Of a stretch of 5,587 bases of DNA, positions 1 to 5,127 are shown piece by piece. Both the position numbers and the translations under genes were made by a program. Every line of letters starts with the position of its first letter. Position 1 is the first letter of the stretch. A model generated the notes under the pieces. The model searched no databases, was not told the DNA's origin, and saw nothing but the letters and a program-made list of their open reading frames with translations. Origin of the DNA: an uncultured Bacilli bacterium (GTDB taxonomy: Bacteria; Bacillota_I; Bacilli_A; RF39; UBA660); assembly GCA_944332375.1 (NCBI GenBank), contig CALVJU010000080.1, positions 1-5,587 of the forward strand, given 5' to 3'.

Positions 1-20
1 TATAGATGAAAACATCTATA
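1..20. repeat. perfect 8-bp inverted repeat with AAAA loop
   Basis: Positions 1-8 (TATAGATG) are the exact reverse complement of 13-20 (CATCTATA), separated by AAAA. It could form a small hairpin. No T-run follows on the + strand, so it is a poor terminator, and it may be cut by the window edge or be chance in AT-rich DNA. Confidence 0.3.
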
Positions 21-127
21 ATAATGTCAAGTTTCTTAATATTTTTGAAAAATTATTCAAAAAAATCAAAAAAATTATAAAAGAAAACCTCACATTTTTT
101 CAAATGTGGGGTTTGTCAACAATCTGA
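2..127 (+). CDS. possible 3' end of an upstream gene (partial)
   Basis: The frame starting at base 2 is open from the window edge to a TGA at 125-127, about 41 codons. The predicted tail is strongly basic, with a Lys/Ile/Phe-rich stretch (FEKLFKKIKKIIKEN) that looks like an amphipathic C-terminal helix. In favour: the stop abuts a palindrome plus T-run at 127-156, and the other genes here also end directly against their terminators. Against: A-rich DNA stays open easily, a second frame (from base 6) is also open for about 24 codons, and the hairpin at 85-114 would have to be coding. The sequence to the left would decide. No family recognised. Confidence 0.25.
   Translation: MDENIYNNVKFLNIFEKLFKKIKKIIKENLTFFQMWGLSTI
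85..114. terminator. 13-bp hairpin, terminator-like
   Basis: Bases 85-97 pair with 102-114 over 13 bp, including one G-T wobble (T90-G109), closing a TTTC loop at 98-101. On the + strand the stem is followed only by GTCAAC, a weak tail. On the - strand it is followed by an almost uninterrupted T-rich stretch (complement of 61-84). It could end an upstream + gene, act in both directions, or be coding if the partial frame over it is real. Confidence 0.5.
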
Positions 128-156
128 CTGTAAAATATTTTACAGTTTTTTCTTTC
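127..156 (+). terminator. 20-bp perfect palindrome plus T-run (terminator, possibly operator)
   Basis: Bases 127-146 are a perfect palindrome (ACTGTAAAAT and its reverse complement), followed at once by a T-rich tail, TTTTTTCTTTC, ending about 156. As RNA this makes a stem of about 8 bp with a 4-nt loop and a U-tract, fitting a weak AT-rich intrinsic terminator for whatever lies upstream. Its exact symmetry and its place 15 bp before the -35 box of the dehydrogenase promoter also fit a dimeric repressor or activator site. The two readings are not exclusive. I cannot assign a regulator family. Confidence 0.5.
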
Positions 157-160
157 TCTG

Positions 161-190
161 TTGCAGTCTTTTTTTGAATCGTGCTATACT
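161..190 (+). promoter_or_regulatory. sigma-A-like promoter of the dehydrogenase gene
   Basis: A -35 box TTGCAG (161-166) and a -10 box TATACT (185-190) are separated by 18 bp. TGC just before the -10 box gives an extended -10 element. The expected transcription start is near 197, leaving a leader of about 30 nt before the ATG at 227. Confidence 0.65.
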
Positions 191-226
191 GAACATGTAA
201 GATATAGTAGAAAGAAGGAATGATCA

Positions 227-985
227 ATGTTTCAATTAAAAGGTAGAGTAGCTGTCATTACAGGGGCATCTAGTGGTCTTGGAAAACAAATGGCAAAAGG
301 ATTTGCAAGTCAAGGTGCTGACTTAGTAATTATGGCAAGACGTTTAGAAAGATTAGAAGAATTAAAGGGTGAATTGGAACAATTAGGAGTTCGTTGTTTA
401 CCAATTAAATGTGATGTTACAAATCCTGAGGAAATAAAAAAAGCTGCAAAAGAAGCAGAACAATTCTTCGGAAAAGTAGATATTTTAGTCAATTGTGCAG
501 GTTCTGCAAAAAACAATGGTGTGTTAAACATGACTGATGAAGAATGGCAATTTACCATGGATACAGATTTAAATAGTGTATTCTATGTTACACGTGAATT
601 TGCCAATATTATGAAAAAGAACAATTATGGAAGAATTATCAATATTGCATCTATGTATGGAATGGTTGGTAATATGGCAATGGATACAGTAGCTTATCAT
701 TCATCTAAGGGTGGAGTGATCAATTTTACAAGAGCTGTGGCTGCAGAACTTGCGAAATATGGAATTACATGTAATGCTATCTGTCCAGGATATTTTGATA
801 CAGAATTAACTCATGAGACATTAATTACTGAATCATTTACAAATTATATGAAAGCAACAGTTCCAGTAGGAAGATATGGACATGAGGGAGAATTAAATGC
901 TGGTGCGATCTTTTTAGCAAGTGATGAAGCAAGTTATGTCACTGGAGTCATTCTTCCAATCGATGGTGGATATACCGCTGTATAA
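227..985 (+). CDS. short-chain dehydrogenase/reductase (SDR), gluconate 5-dehydrogenase-like
   Basis: A 252-residue cytosolic oxidoreductase of the classical SDR family, at the usual length, with all hallmarks visible. These are the dinucleotide-binding TGASSGLG (12-19), D63, the NCAG motif (89-92), and the full catalytic tetrad N116, S142, Y157, K161 (YHSSK), followed by PG at 187-188 and the C-terminal IDGG (245-248). R38-R39 after the second strand favours NADP(H) over NAD(H), an inference from the family. Overall pattern, including the VPVGRYG segment (212-218) and the C-terminus, resembles the gluconate 5-dehydrogenase/3-oxoacyl-ACP reductase branch. No sugar-acid or fatty-acid gene lies nearby, so the substrate is open. 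Start: ATG 227, 7 nt after AGAAGGA (213-219). Own promoter and own terminator; monocistronic. Confidence 0.92.
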   Translation: MFQLKGRVAVITGASSGLGKQMAKGFASQGADLVIMARRLERLEELKGELEQLGVRCLPIKCDVTNPEEIKKAAKEAEQFFGKVDILVNCAGSAKNNGVLNMTDEEWQFTMDTDLNSVFYVTREFANIMKKNNYGRIINIASMYGMVGNMAMDTVAYHSSKGGVINFTRAVAAELAKYGITCNAICPGYFDTELTHETLITESFTNYMKATVPVGRYGHEGELNAGAIFLASDEASYVTGVILPIDGGYTAV

Positions 986-1010
986 GACCTTTCAAGGTCT
1001 TTTTATTTTT
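984..1010 (+). terminator. intrinsic terminator of the dehydrogenase gene
   Basis: AAGACCT (984-990) pairs with AGGTCTT (995-1001) around a 4-nt loop, followed by TTTTATTTTT. The TAA stop (983-985) overlaps the base of the stem. The T-tract runs straight into the -10 region of the next gene. Confidence 0.85.
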
Positions 1011-1018
1011 GATATAAT
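1010..1018 (+). promoter_or_regulatory. extended -10 promoter of the membrane-tethered regulator gene
   Basis: TGA followed by a consensus TATAAT (1013-1018) forms a perfect extended -10 element. The -35 position at a 17-bp spacer (990-995, TTTCAA) matches consensus poorly and lies inside the preceding terminator stem, so the extended -10 probably carries the promoter. Start of transcription is expected near 1024-1025, about 10 nt before the ATG at 1035. Confidence 0.6.
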
Positions 1019-1024
1019 AAAGAT

Positions 1025-1030
1025 GGTGAT
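1025..1030 (+). promoter_or_regulatory. ribosome binding site setting the regulator start at 1035
   Basis: GGTGAT at 1025-1030 can pair with the ATCACC part of the 16S rRNA tail and sits 4 nt before ATG 1035. It supports 1035 over the in-frame ATGs at 921 and 1023, which lie upstream of or at the expected transcription start. Confidence 0.55.
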
Positions 1031-1034
1031 AGGG

Positions 1035-1730
1035 ATGGATCAAGAGAAAATTGGAAAACTGATACGTGATATACGCATCAAAAATCATATGAGCCAACAA
1101 CAGTTTGCAGAAAAATATAATGTGACCTATCAAGCTGTTAGTAAATGGGAAAATGGTAAGAATATGCCAGACATTGCTATTTTAAAACAGATTTGTGAAG
1201 ACTATCACATGAATCTGAGTGATTTGTTAGATGCGAAAAAAACAAAGAAAAACCATCCTAAAAAATGGATGATAGGAAGTATTGTCATAATTTTTGTTCT
1301 ATTTCTCGTCTTATTCATTTTTCTATTTACTAGACAAGATGGTTTTGAATTTAAAAAATTAACTGCTTCGTGTGATGATTTTACCCTTTACGGGAGTATT
1401 GCTTACACAGAGAGTAAATCATCGATTTATATCTCTAATATTTCTTATTGTGGGGAAGAAGACAAACAGAAATATCAAGAATTATTATGCATTTTATATG
1501 AAGAAGATGGAAAATCGAAAACAGAAATCAGTAGGTATCACTATCAAGAATCAGAACCGATTACGATAGAAAAGTTTGCAAGTATGATTGAGTTACATGT
1601 CGATCATTATGAGAATACTTGTAATATATCAAAAGATGATAGTCTTCATTTGGAAATAGAAGCGACAGATTTAGATGGAAAGATTACAACGTATAAAATC
1701 CCATTAACGCTTTCTGATCATTGTGATTAA
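1035..1730 (+). CDS. membrane-tethered XRE-family transcriptional regulator
   Basis: A 231-residue predicted one-component regulator. Residues about 6-60 are a Cro/C1-type (XRE) helix-turn-helix domain: residues 21-47 carry the QQFAEKYNVT then AVSKWENGKNMPDI signature of this Bacillota subfamily, and NLSDLL (60-65) closes it. A Lys-rich stretch (68-77) leads into one hydrophobic segment (about 79-98), placing the HTH inside and residues 100-231 outside the cell. The outer part looks beta-rich, has no family I can name, and holds five cysteines (113, 139, 152, 196, 230). The likely role is sensing something outside or in the envelope while bound to DNA at the membrane; target and signal unknown. 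Start 1035 is chosen because homologous HTH proteins begin MDQ..IGK and an SD lies at 1025; a longer frame back to 921 would overlap the dehydrogenase gene. Own extended -10 promoter and terminator. Confidence 0.85.
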   Translation: MDQEKIGKLIRDIRIKNHMSQQQFAEKYNVTYQAVSKWENGKNMPDIAILKQICEDYHMNLSDLLDAKKTKKNHPKKWMIGSIVIIFVLFLVLFIFLFTRQDGFEFKKLTASCDDFTLYGSIAYTESKSSIYISNISYCGEEDKQKYQELLCILYEEDGKSKTEISRYHYQESEPITIEKFASMIELHVDHYENTCNISKDDSLHLEIEATDLDGKITTYKIPLTLSDHCD

Positions 1731-1758
1731 GCACTCAACTTTAGGTTGAGTGTTTTTT
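1731..1758 (+). terminator. intrinsic terminator of the regulator gene
   Basis: CACTCAAC (1732-1739) pairs perfectly with GTTGAGTG (1745-1752) around TTTAG, followed by six T (1753-1758). It begins one base after the TAA stop (1728-1730), separating the regulator from the sulfotransferase gene transcriptionally. Confidence 0.9.
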
Positions 1759-1772
1759 CAACCTCGTCTTGA

Positions 1773-1801
1773 TTGTATTATTAAATAATTTTTTTTACAA
1801 T
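1773..1801 (+). promoter_or_regulatory. candidate promoter of the sulfotransferase gene
   Basis: TTGTAT (1773-1778) and TACAAT (1796-1801) are 17 bp apart. Transcription would start near 1807-1808, inside the strong Shine-Dalgarno sequence (GGGAGGTGA, 1806-1814). An alternative -35 TTGATT (1769-1774) has no good -10 at standard spacing. The 1781-1797 stretch is nearly all A/T, so the assignment is moderate. Confidence 0.5.
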
Positions 1802-1818
1802 GAAAGGGAGGTGAAAGA

Positions 1819-3792
1819 ATGAAAAAGAAAAATAAGAAGAAAATCATTAAAATTGTAATTTCTGTTCTAATATTGATCATGATTTTATTGTTGATCGTAC
1901 TTATGTATTGTAATCATATCAATACAAGTACCAAAACAGTAGAGGAAAAGGAACTGATGGTATTGGAACAAGAAGAGAAAGAAAAAGAATTCCAAACAGA
2001 TGGATATACATTAGAGGATGCGAATGTGATATTAAATCCCTATGGAAATTCTCCTTTAACCGCACTGATTCTATTTGAAACAGAAGAAGAGGTAAGTCCT
2101 ACTGTTACCATTGTAGGAGAGGATGAACTGACTACCTTTACTCATACCTTTGAAGAGAATACAAAACATTATTTACCAATTTATGGGCTTTATCCAGATA
2201 AGGAAAATGAAGTTGTGATTTCGTTTGAGGAAAATGGAGAGCAACAAGAAAAAACAGTTCATATTCAAACAGAAGCACTTCCTGATGATTTTATTTTGCC
2301 GACAGAAGTAACGGCAGATAAAGATCAATTATCGAATGATTTATACTTTTATACTCCATCTTCTTCAGGATATACTTGTGCTTATGATGTGAATGGAGAT
2401 GTTCGTTGGTATTTCACCAACTATGCATTATGGAAGATAGACCGTTTAGAAAATGGCCATCTCCTTGTCAGTACAGAACGATTAATCAATAGTCCATATT
2501 ATATGACAGGATTATACGAAATGGACTTATTAGGAAAAATCCATACTGAATTTTCACTTCCAGGAGGATATCATCACGATTATTATGAAATGGAAAATGG
2601 AAACTTACTCGTTGCTAGTGATGACTTTGCAAGTGGTACAGTGGAAGATTATATTGTAGAGTTAGATAGGAACACAGGAGAAGTTGTCAAAGAATATCAT
2701 TTAAATAAAATTTTAAATATGGAAGATGGAAAAAGTGAAAATTGGATTAGCTATGATTGGTTTCATAATAATTCAGTTTGGTACGATAAGAAGACTAATT
2801 CCATTACACTTTCTGGTAGACATCAAGATGCAGTGATTAATATTGATTACGATAGTGGTAAGTTGAATTGGATTATTGGCGATCCGACGAATTGGAGTGA
2901 GGAATATCAAAAGTATTTCTTTACACCAATTGGAGATGATTTTGAATGGCAATGGAGTCAACACGCAGCAATGATCACTCCAGAAGGTTATGTCTTTATT
3001 TTAGATAATGGAAATAATAAATCAAAAAAGGAAGAAGAATATGTTGCCGCTTCTGATAGCTATACAAGAGGTGTGATGTATCAAATTAATACCGAAGATA
3101 TGACCATTGAACAAGTATGGGAATATGGAAAAGAAAGAGGAAGTGATTTCTATTCTCCATATATTTCTGATGTTGATTATATAGAAGAAAACCATTATAT
3201 TGTTCATTCTGGTGGAATTGTTTATGTCGATGGCGAAAACTCCAATCAACCGGCAGGATTTAGTGAAAATGCAGAATTGAAGTCTGATACAGTAGAACTC
3301 ATCGATGATGAAATCGTCTTTGAACTCGTGTTACCAACCAATAATTATCGTGTTGAGAAAATGAGTCTATATACAGAAGATGAGAAATTTGAAGTAGGGG
3401 AAGCAAAAAGAATTGGTACTCTAGGAAAAACAGAAGTAACAGAAGAAAAATGGACTCCATTTTTGACTACAAAAGAGATCGATGAAACCTATCAAGAACA
3501 TGATATTTCTATTGTGAATGAACAAGATCGCTTGGTAGTAAAAGGACAATTTAAAAGAACTGATGATGTGAATATTGTCTTATATCAGAATATGAAGTCA
3601 AAGTATTATCACGTCACAGTGAGTAAAAAACCATATACCGCACTTTGTGTTGACGTCTTTACAGAAGAAGAGACAGAAAATGGAATCTCTGTTACAAAAA
3701 ATATCAACCAAGAGGGATTGGATGGAAAATATTCCATTTATATAGAACTAAATGGAGTATTATATCATACGGATGAGTATGTAGAATTTTAA
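1819..3792 (+). CDS. membrane-anchored aryl-sulfate sulfotransferase (ASST/AssT family)
   Basis: A 657-residue predicted enzyme that moves sulfate from one phenolic sulfate ester to another phenol without PAPS, acting outside the membrane. Residues 1-8 are Lys-rich, about 9-30 are a single hydrophobic signal-anchor, and 40-60 are a charged, probably helical stalk. Residues about 63-155 match the N-terminal ASST beta domain (NPYG..PLTA, IYGLYPD), followed by the beta-propeller to about 480 and the LPTNNYR segment (about 504-510). Catalytic candidates: H252 in YHHD, H316 in WFHNNS, R334 in SGRHQD and H382 in SQHAA, the last corresponding to the sulfurylated His of E. coli AssT. The H316-R334 gap of 18 equals that between E. 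coli H356 and R374 as I remember them. About 562-657 is an extra beta-rich C-terminal part. C31 is not a lipobox (Tyr precedes it). Start ATG 1819 follows GGGAGGTGA (1806-1814). Monocistronic. Confidence 0.9.
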   Translation: MKKKNKKKIIKIVISVLILIMILLLIVLMYCNHINTSTKTVEEKELMVLEQEEKEKEFQTDGYTLEDANVILNPYGNSPLTALILFETEEEVSPTVTIVGEDELTTFTHTFEENTKHYLPIYGLYPDKENEVVISFEENGEQQEKTVHIQTEALPDDFILPTEVTADKDQLSNDLYFYTPSSSGYTCAYDVNGDVRWYFTNYALWKIDRLENGHLLVSTERLINSPYYMTGLYEMDLLGKIHTEFSLPGGYHHDYYEMENGNLLVASDDFASGTVEDYIVELDRNTGEVVKEYHLNKILNMEDGKSENWISYDWFHNNSVWYDKKTNSITLSGRHQDAVINIDYDSGKLNWIIGDPTNWSEEYQKYFFTPIGDDFEWQWSQHAAMITPEGYVFILDNGNNKSKKEEEYVAASDSYTRGVMYQINTEDMTIEQVWEYGKERGSDFYSPYISDVDYIEENHYIVHSGGIVYVDGENSNQPAGFSENAELKSDTVELIDDEIVFELVLPTNNYRVEKMSLYTEDEKFEVGEAKRIGTLGKTEVTEEKWTPFLTTKEIDETYQEHDISIVNEQDRLVVKGQFKRTDDVNIVLYQNMKSKYYHVTVSKKPYTALCVDVFTEEETENGISVTKNINQEGLDGKYSIYIELNGVLYHTDEYVEF

Positions 3793-3826
3793 AAGAGCTT
3801 ATGGAATGATTCCATAAACTTTTTTT
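3793..3826 (+). terminator. intrinsic terminator of the sulfotransferase gene
   Basis: TTATGGAA (3799-3806) pairs with TTCCATAA (3810-3817) around TGA. The helix can extend past a C-A mismatch (3798/3818) through 3794-3797 and 3819-3822. Seven T follow (3820-3826). It starts right after the TAA stop at 3790-3792. Confidence 0.88.
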
Positions 3827-3842
3827 GAATCAGAAAATGACA

Positions 3843-3871
3843 TTTACATTTCCTTTTCTTTTTGATATAGT
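3843..3871 (+). promoter_or_regulatory. sigma-A-like promoter of the HD-domain gene
   Basis: TTTACA (3843-3848) and TATAGT (3866-3871) are exactly 17 bp apart, and TGA just before the -10 makes an extended -10. The 11-mer TTTTTGATATA here also occurs at the regulator promoter (1006-1016). Expected transcription start is near 3877-3878, on the Shine-Dalgarno sequence. Confidence 0.7.
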
Positions 3872-3877
3872 GATCAT

Positions 3878-3882
3878 GGAGG
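3878..3882 (+). promoter_or_regulatory. ribosome binding site deciding the start at 3890
   Basis: GGAGG at 3878-3882 lies 7 nt before ATG 3890 but only 1 nt before ATG 3884. The second ATG is therefore the likely start, shortening the protein by two residues (MTEQD rather than MKMTEQD). Confidence 0.8.
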
Positions 3883-3889
3883 TATGAAG

Positions 3890-5053
3890 ATGACAGAACA
3901 AGATAAAGTAAAAACAGTACTTGCTTTTTACCAAGTATCCAATCAATTAAAAAATATTATGATAGATCCTAACAATCAGTTAAGTATTGCTGATCACATG
4001 TTTGGAAGTATGATTTTATCTCTGATTACAGAATCAGAATTAGATACGAAAAGGGATCTAGCAAAAGAAATTAGAATGATCTATTTTCAACAATTTTTAA
4101 AATTACCAAATGCGCTTCATCTATTAGATCAAATCGATCATAGACAACTCGCACTAGAACTCAATGAATTATATTATAGTAGCAGTGCTGAAGCAAAAAT
4201 GGCACACTATTATCAAATGTTAGATTCTGTTCTAACGAAGATGATCACAGAGAAGGGGATAGAATCAACAGATTGTCTTTATTATGAGGCATTAAAACAA
4301 GAACTTTTTATCCCAAAAAATGGAATAGAATATCAAAAGTACTATCACATTTTAGAATTTTATTTATTAAATCATCGTTTGCGTGAACAAGTAAGAAGTG
4401 GATGGACTCCATCAAAATGGAATGTCAAAAAAGATCGTTTAGAACATATTTCTGAACATGTAGTATCTACAGTAGGTCTTGCTTGTGCGATGAATTATGT
4501 ATTTGATGCATTCCACGATTCTTCTTTTGATGAAGCTTTAAAAACACTTGTACTACATGAAACAGAAGAATGCTTAATTGGTGATATTACACCTTTCTCA
4601 GGAGTTTCCGAAGAGAAAAAAATGGAAATGGGACACCAAGCAGTAGAAACATGTTTTCAAAATTTAGAAAAGAAAGAGGAATACGTGCGAAAACTGATCA
4701 ACTTTGATTTCAAAGATACACCTACTTATTATTGTGATAAGTTAGATGCAGATTTACAAGCAAAAGTATATGAAGAGTCTAGAGTAATGCCTACATTGGA
4801 AGAAAATCAACATAGTACAGTATTACAAGATCCTAGAATTAAGGATATCATCCGTCAAGGTGCGGAGACACCGTTTGATGTTTGGTATTGGTTTGATCAA
4901 GATAAGTATGTAGATACTCCTGCTTTTATGCATGTTTTAGATGGGGCGAAAAAGTATCAGCTAAAAGATTTGGTGAAAAATATAGATCAAACTATAAGTC
5001 CTACTTCAGGATTCACCAAAAAGATTGTTTTTAAAAACTATCAGAGTGAGTAA
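3890..5053 (+). CDS. HD-domain phosphohydrolase, YfbR/HDDC2-like, with a second degenerate HD module
   Basis: A 387-residue cytosolic protein, about twice the length of single-domain YfbR-type 5'-nucleotidases. The C-terminal module (about 155-295) has the family order: LREQVRSGW (164-172), RLEHISEH (183-190), HETEE (223-227), GD (231-232), CDKLDADLQA (282-291). By family comparison the metal ligands would be H190, H223, E224 in place of the usual Asp, and D283, with E227 a possible general acid/base. This suggests metal-dependent hydrolysis of a nucleotide or similar phosphate ester; substrate unknown. The N-terminal part (about 10-80) repeats the pattern (FYQVSNQLKN, then LSIADH at 31-36) but has lost the HD pair, so it is probably structural or ligand-binding. 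Residues 300-387 are an additional tail. Start 3890 is set by GGAGG at 3878. Own promoter and terminator. Confidence 0.82.
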   Translation: MTEQDKVKTVLAFYQVSNQLKNIMIDPNNQLSIADHMFGSMILSLITESELDTKRDLAKEIRMIYFQQFLKLPNALHLLDQIDHRQLALELNELYYSSSAEAKMAHYYQMLDSVLTKMITEKGIESTDCLYYEALKQELFIPKNGIEYQKYYHILEFYLLNHRLREQVRSGWTPSKWNVKKDRLEHISEHVVSTVGLACAMNYVFDAFHDSSFDEALKTLVLHETEECLIGDITPFSGVSEEKKMEMGHQAVETCFQNLEKKEEYVRKLINFDFKDTPTYYCDKLDADLQAKVYEESRVMPTLEENQHSTVLQDPRIKDIIRQGAETPFDVWYWFDQDKYVDTPAFMHVLDGAKKYQLKDLVKNIDQTISPTSGFTKKIVFKNYQSE

Positions 5054-5067
5054 TTTCACTCTTTTTT
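5043..5067 (+). terminator. intrinsic terminator of the HD-domain gene
   Basis: AGAGTGA (5043-5049) pairs perfectly with TCACTCT (5056-5062), followed by a T-run to 5067. The TAA stop (5051-5053) sits in the loop, so the last codons form the 5' arm. The next gene's -35 box begins two bases after the T-run. Confidence 0.88.
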
Positions 5068-5068
5068 C

Positions 5069-5098
5069 TTGACAAAGAGTCATAAAATTCGGTACAAT
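5069..5098 (+). promoter_or_regulatory. sigma-A-like promoter of the last gene
   Basis: A consensus -35 TTGACA (5069-5074) and a near-consensus -10 TACAAT (5093-5098) are 18 bp apart. Transcription is expected to start near 5105, giving a leader of about 23 nt. Confidence 0.75.
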
Positions 5099-5114
5099 GG
5101 AATTCCCGACTCAA

Positions 5115-5121
5115 AAGGAGG
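5115..5121 (+). promoter_or_regulatory. ribosome binding site deciding the start at 5128
   Basis: AAGGAGG at 5115-5121 is 6 nt before ATG 5128. A TTG two codons upstream (5122) is in frame but touches the SD, so it is rejected as the start. Confidence 0.85.
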
Positions 5122-5127
5122 TTGTTT

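Noticed and set aside
48..87. Phased A-tracts suggesting curved DNA upstream of the first gene
   Set aside because: The A-runs at 48-52, 59-65, 68-74 and 79-82 are only roughly 10 bp apart, lie over 70 bp from the promoter, and are expected in DNA this A-rich or as the T-tail of the opposite-strand hairpin.
921..1034. Upstream extension of the regulator gene to ATG 921, or a start at ATG 1023
   Set aside because: The 921 extension would read through the end of the dehydrogenase gene, its terminator and the -10 box. ATG 1023 lies at or before the expected transcript start and lacks an SD. The HTH family begins at MDQ, encoded at 1035.
1900..1914. Lipoprotein signal at C31 of the sulfotransferase
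   Set aside because: The residue before the Cys is Tyr and the -2 residue is Met, which do not fit a lipobox; an uncleaved signal-anchor is more likely.
310..3249. Antisense open frames at 310-558, 948-1133, 2773-2964 and 3022-3249, and the out-of-frame + strand frame at 1372-1569
   Set aside because: All lie within or across well-supported genes, lack convincing ribosome binding sites, and encode compositions expected from reading AT-rich genes in the wrong frame.
3884..3889. ATG 3884 as start of the HD-domain gene
   Set aside because: Only 1 nt separates it from GGAGG; ATG 3890 has the normal 7-nt spacing.
5122..5127. TTG 5122 as start of the last gene
   Set aside because: It directly abuts the SD at 5115-5121; ATG 5128 has correct spacing.
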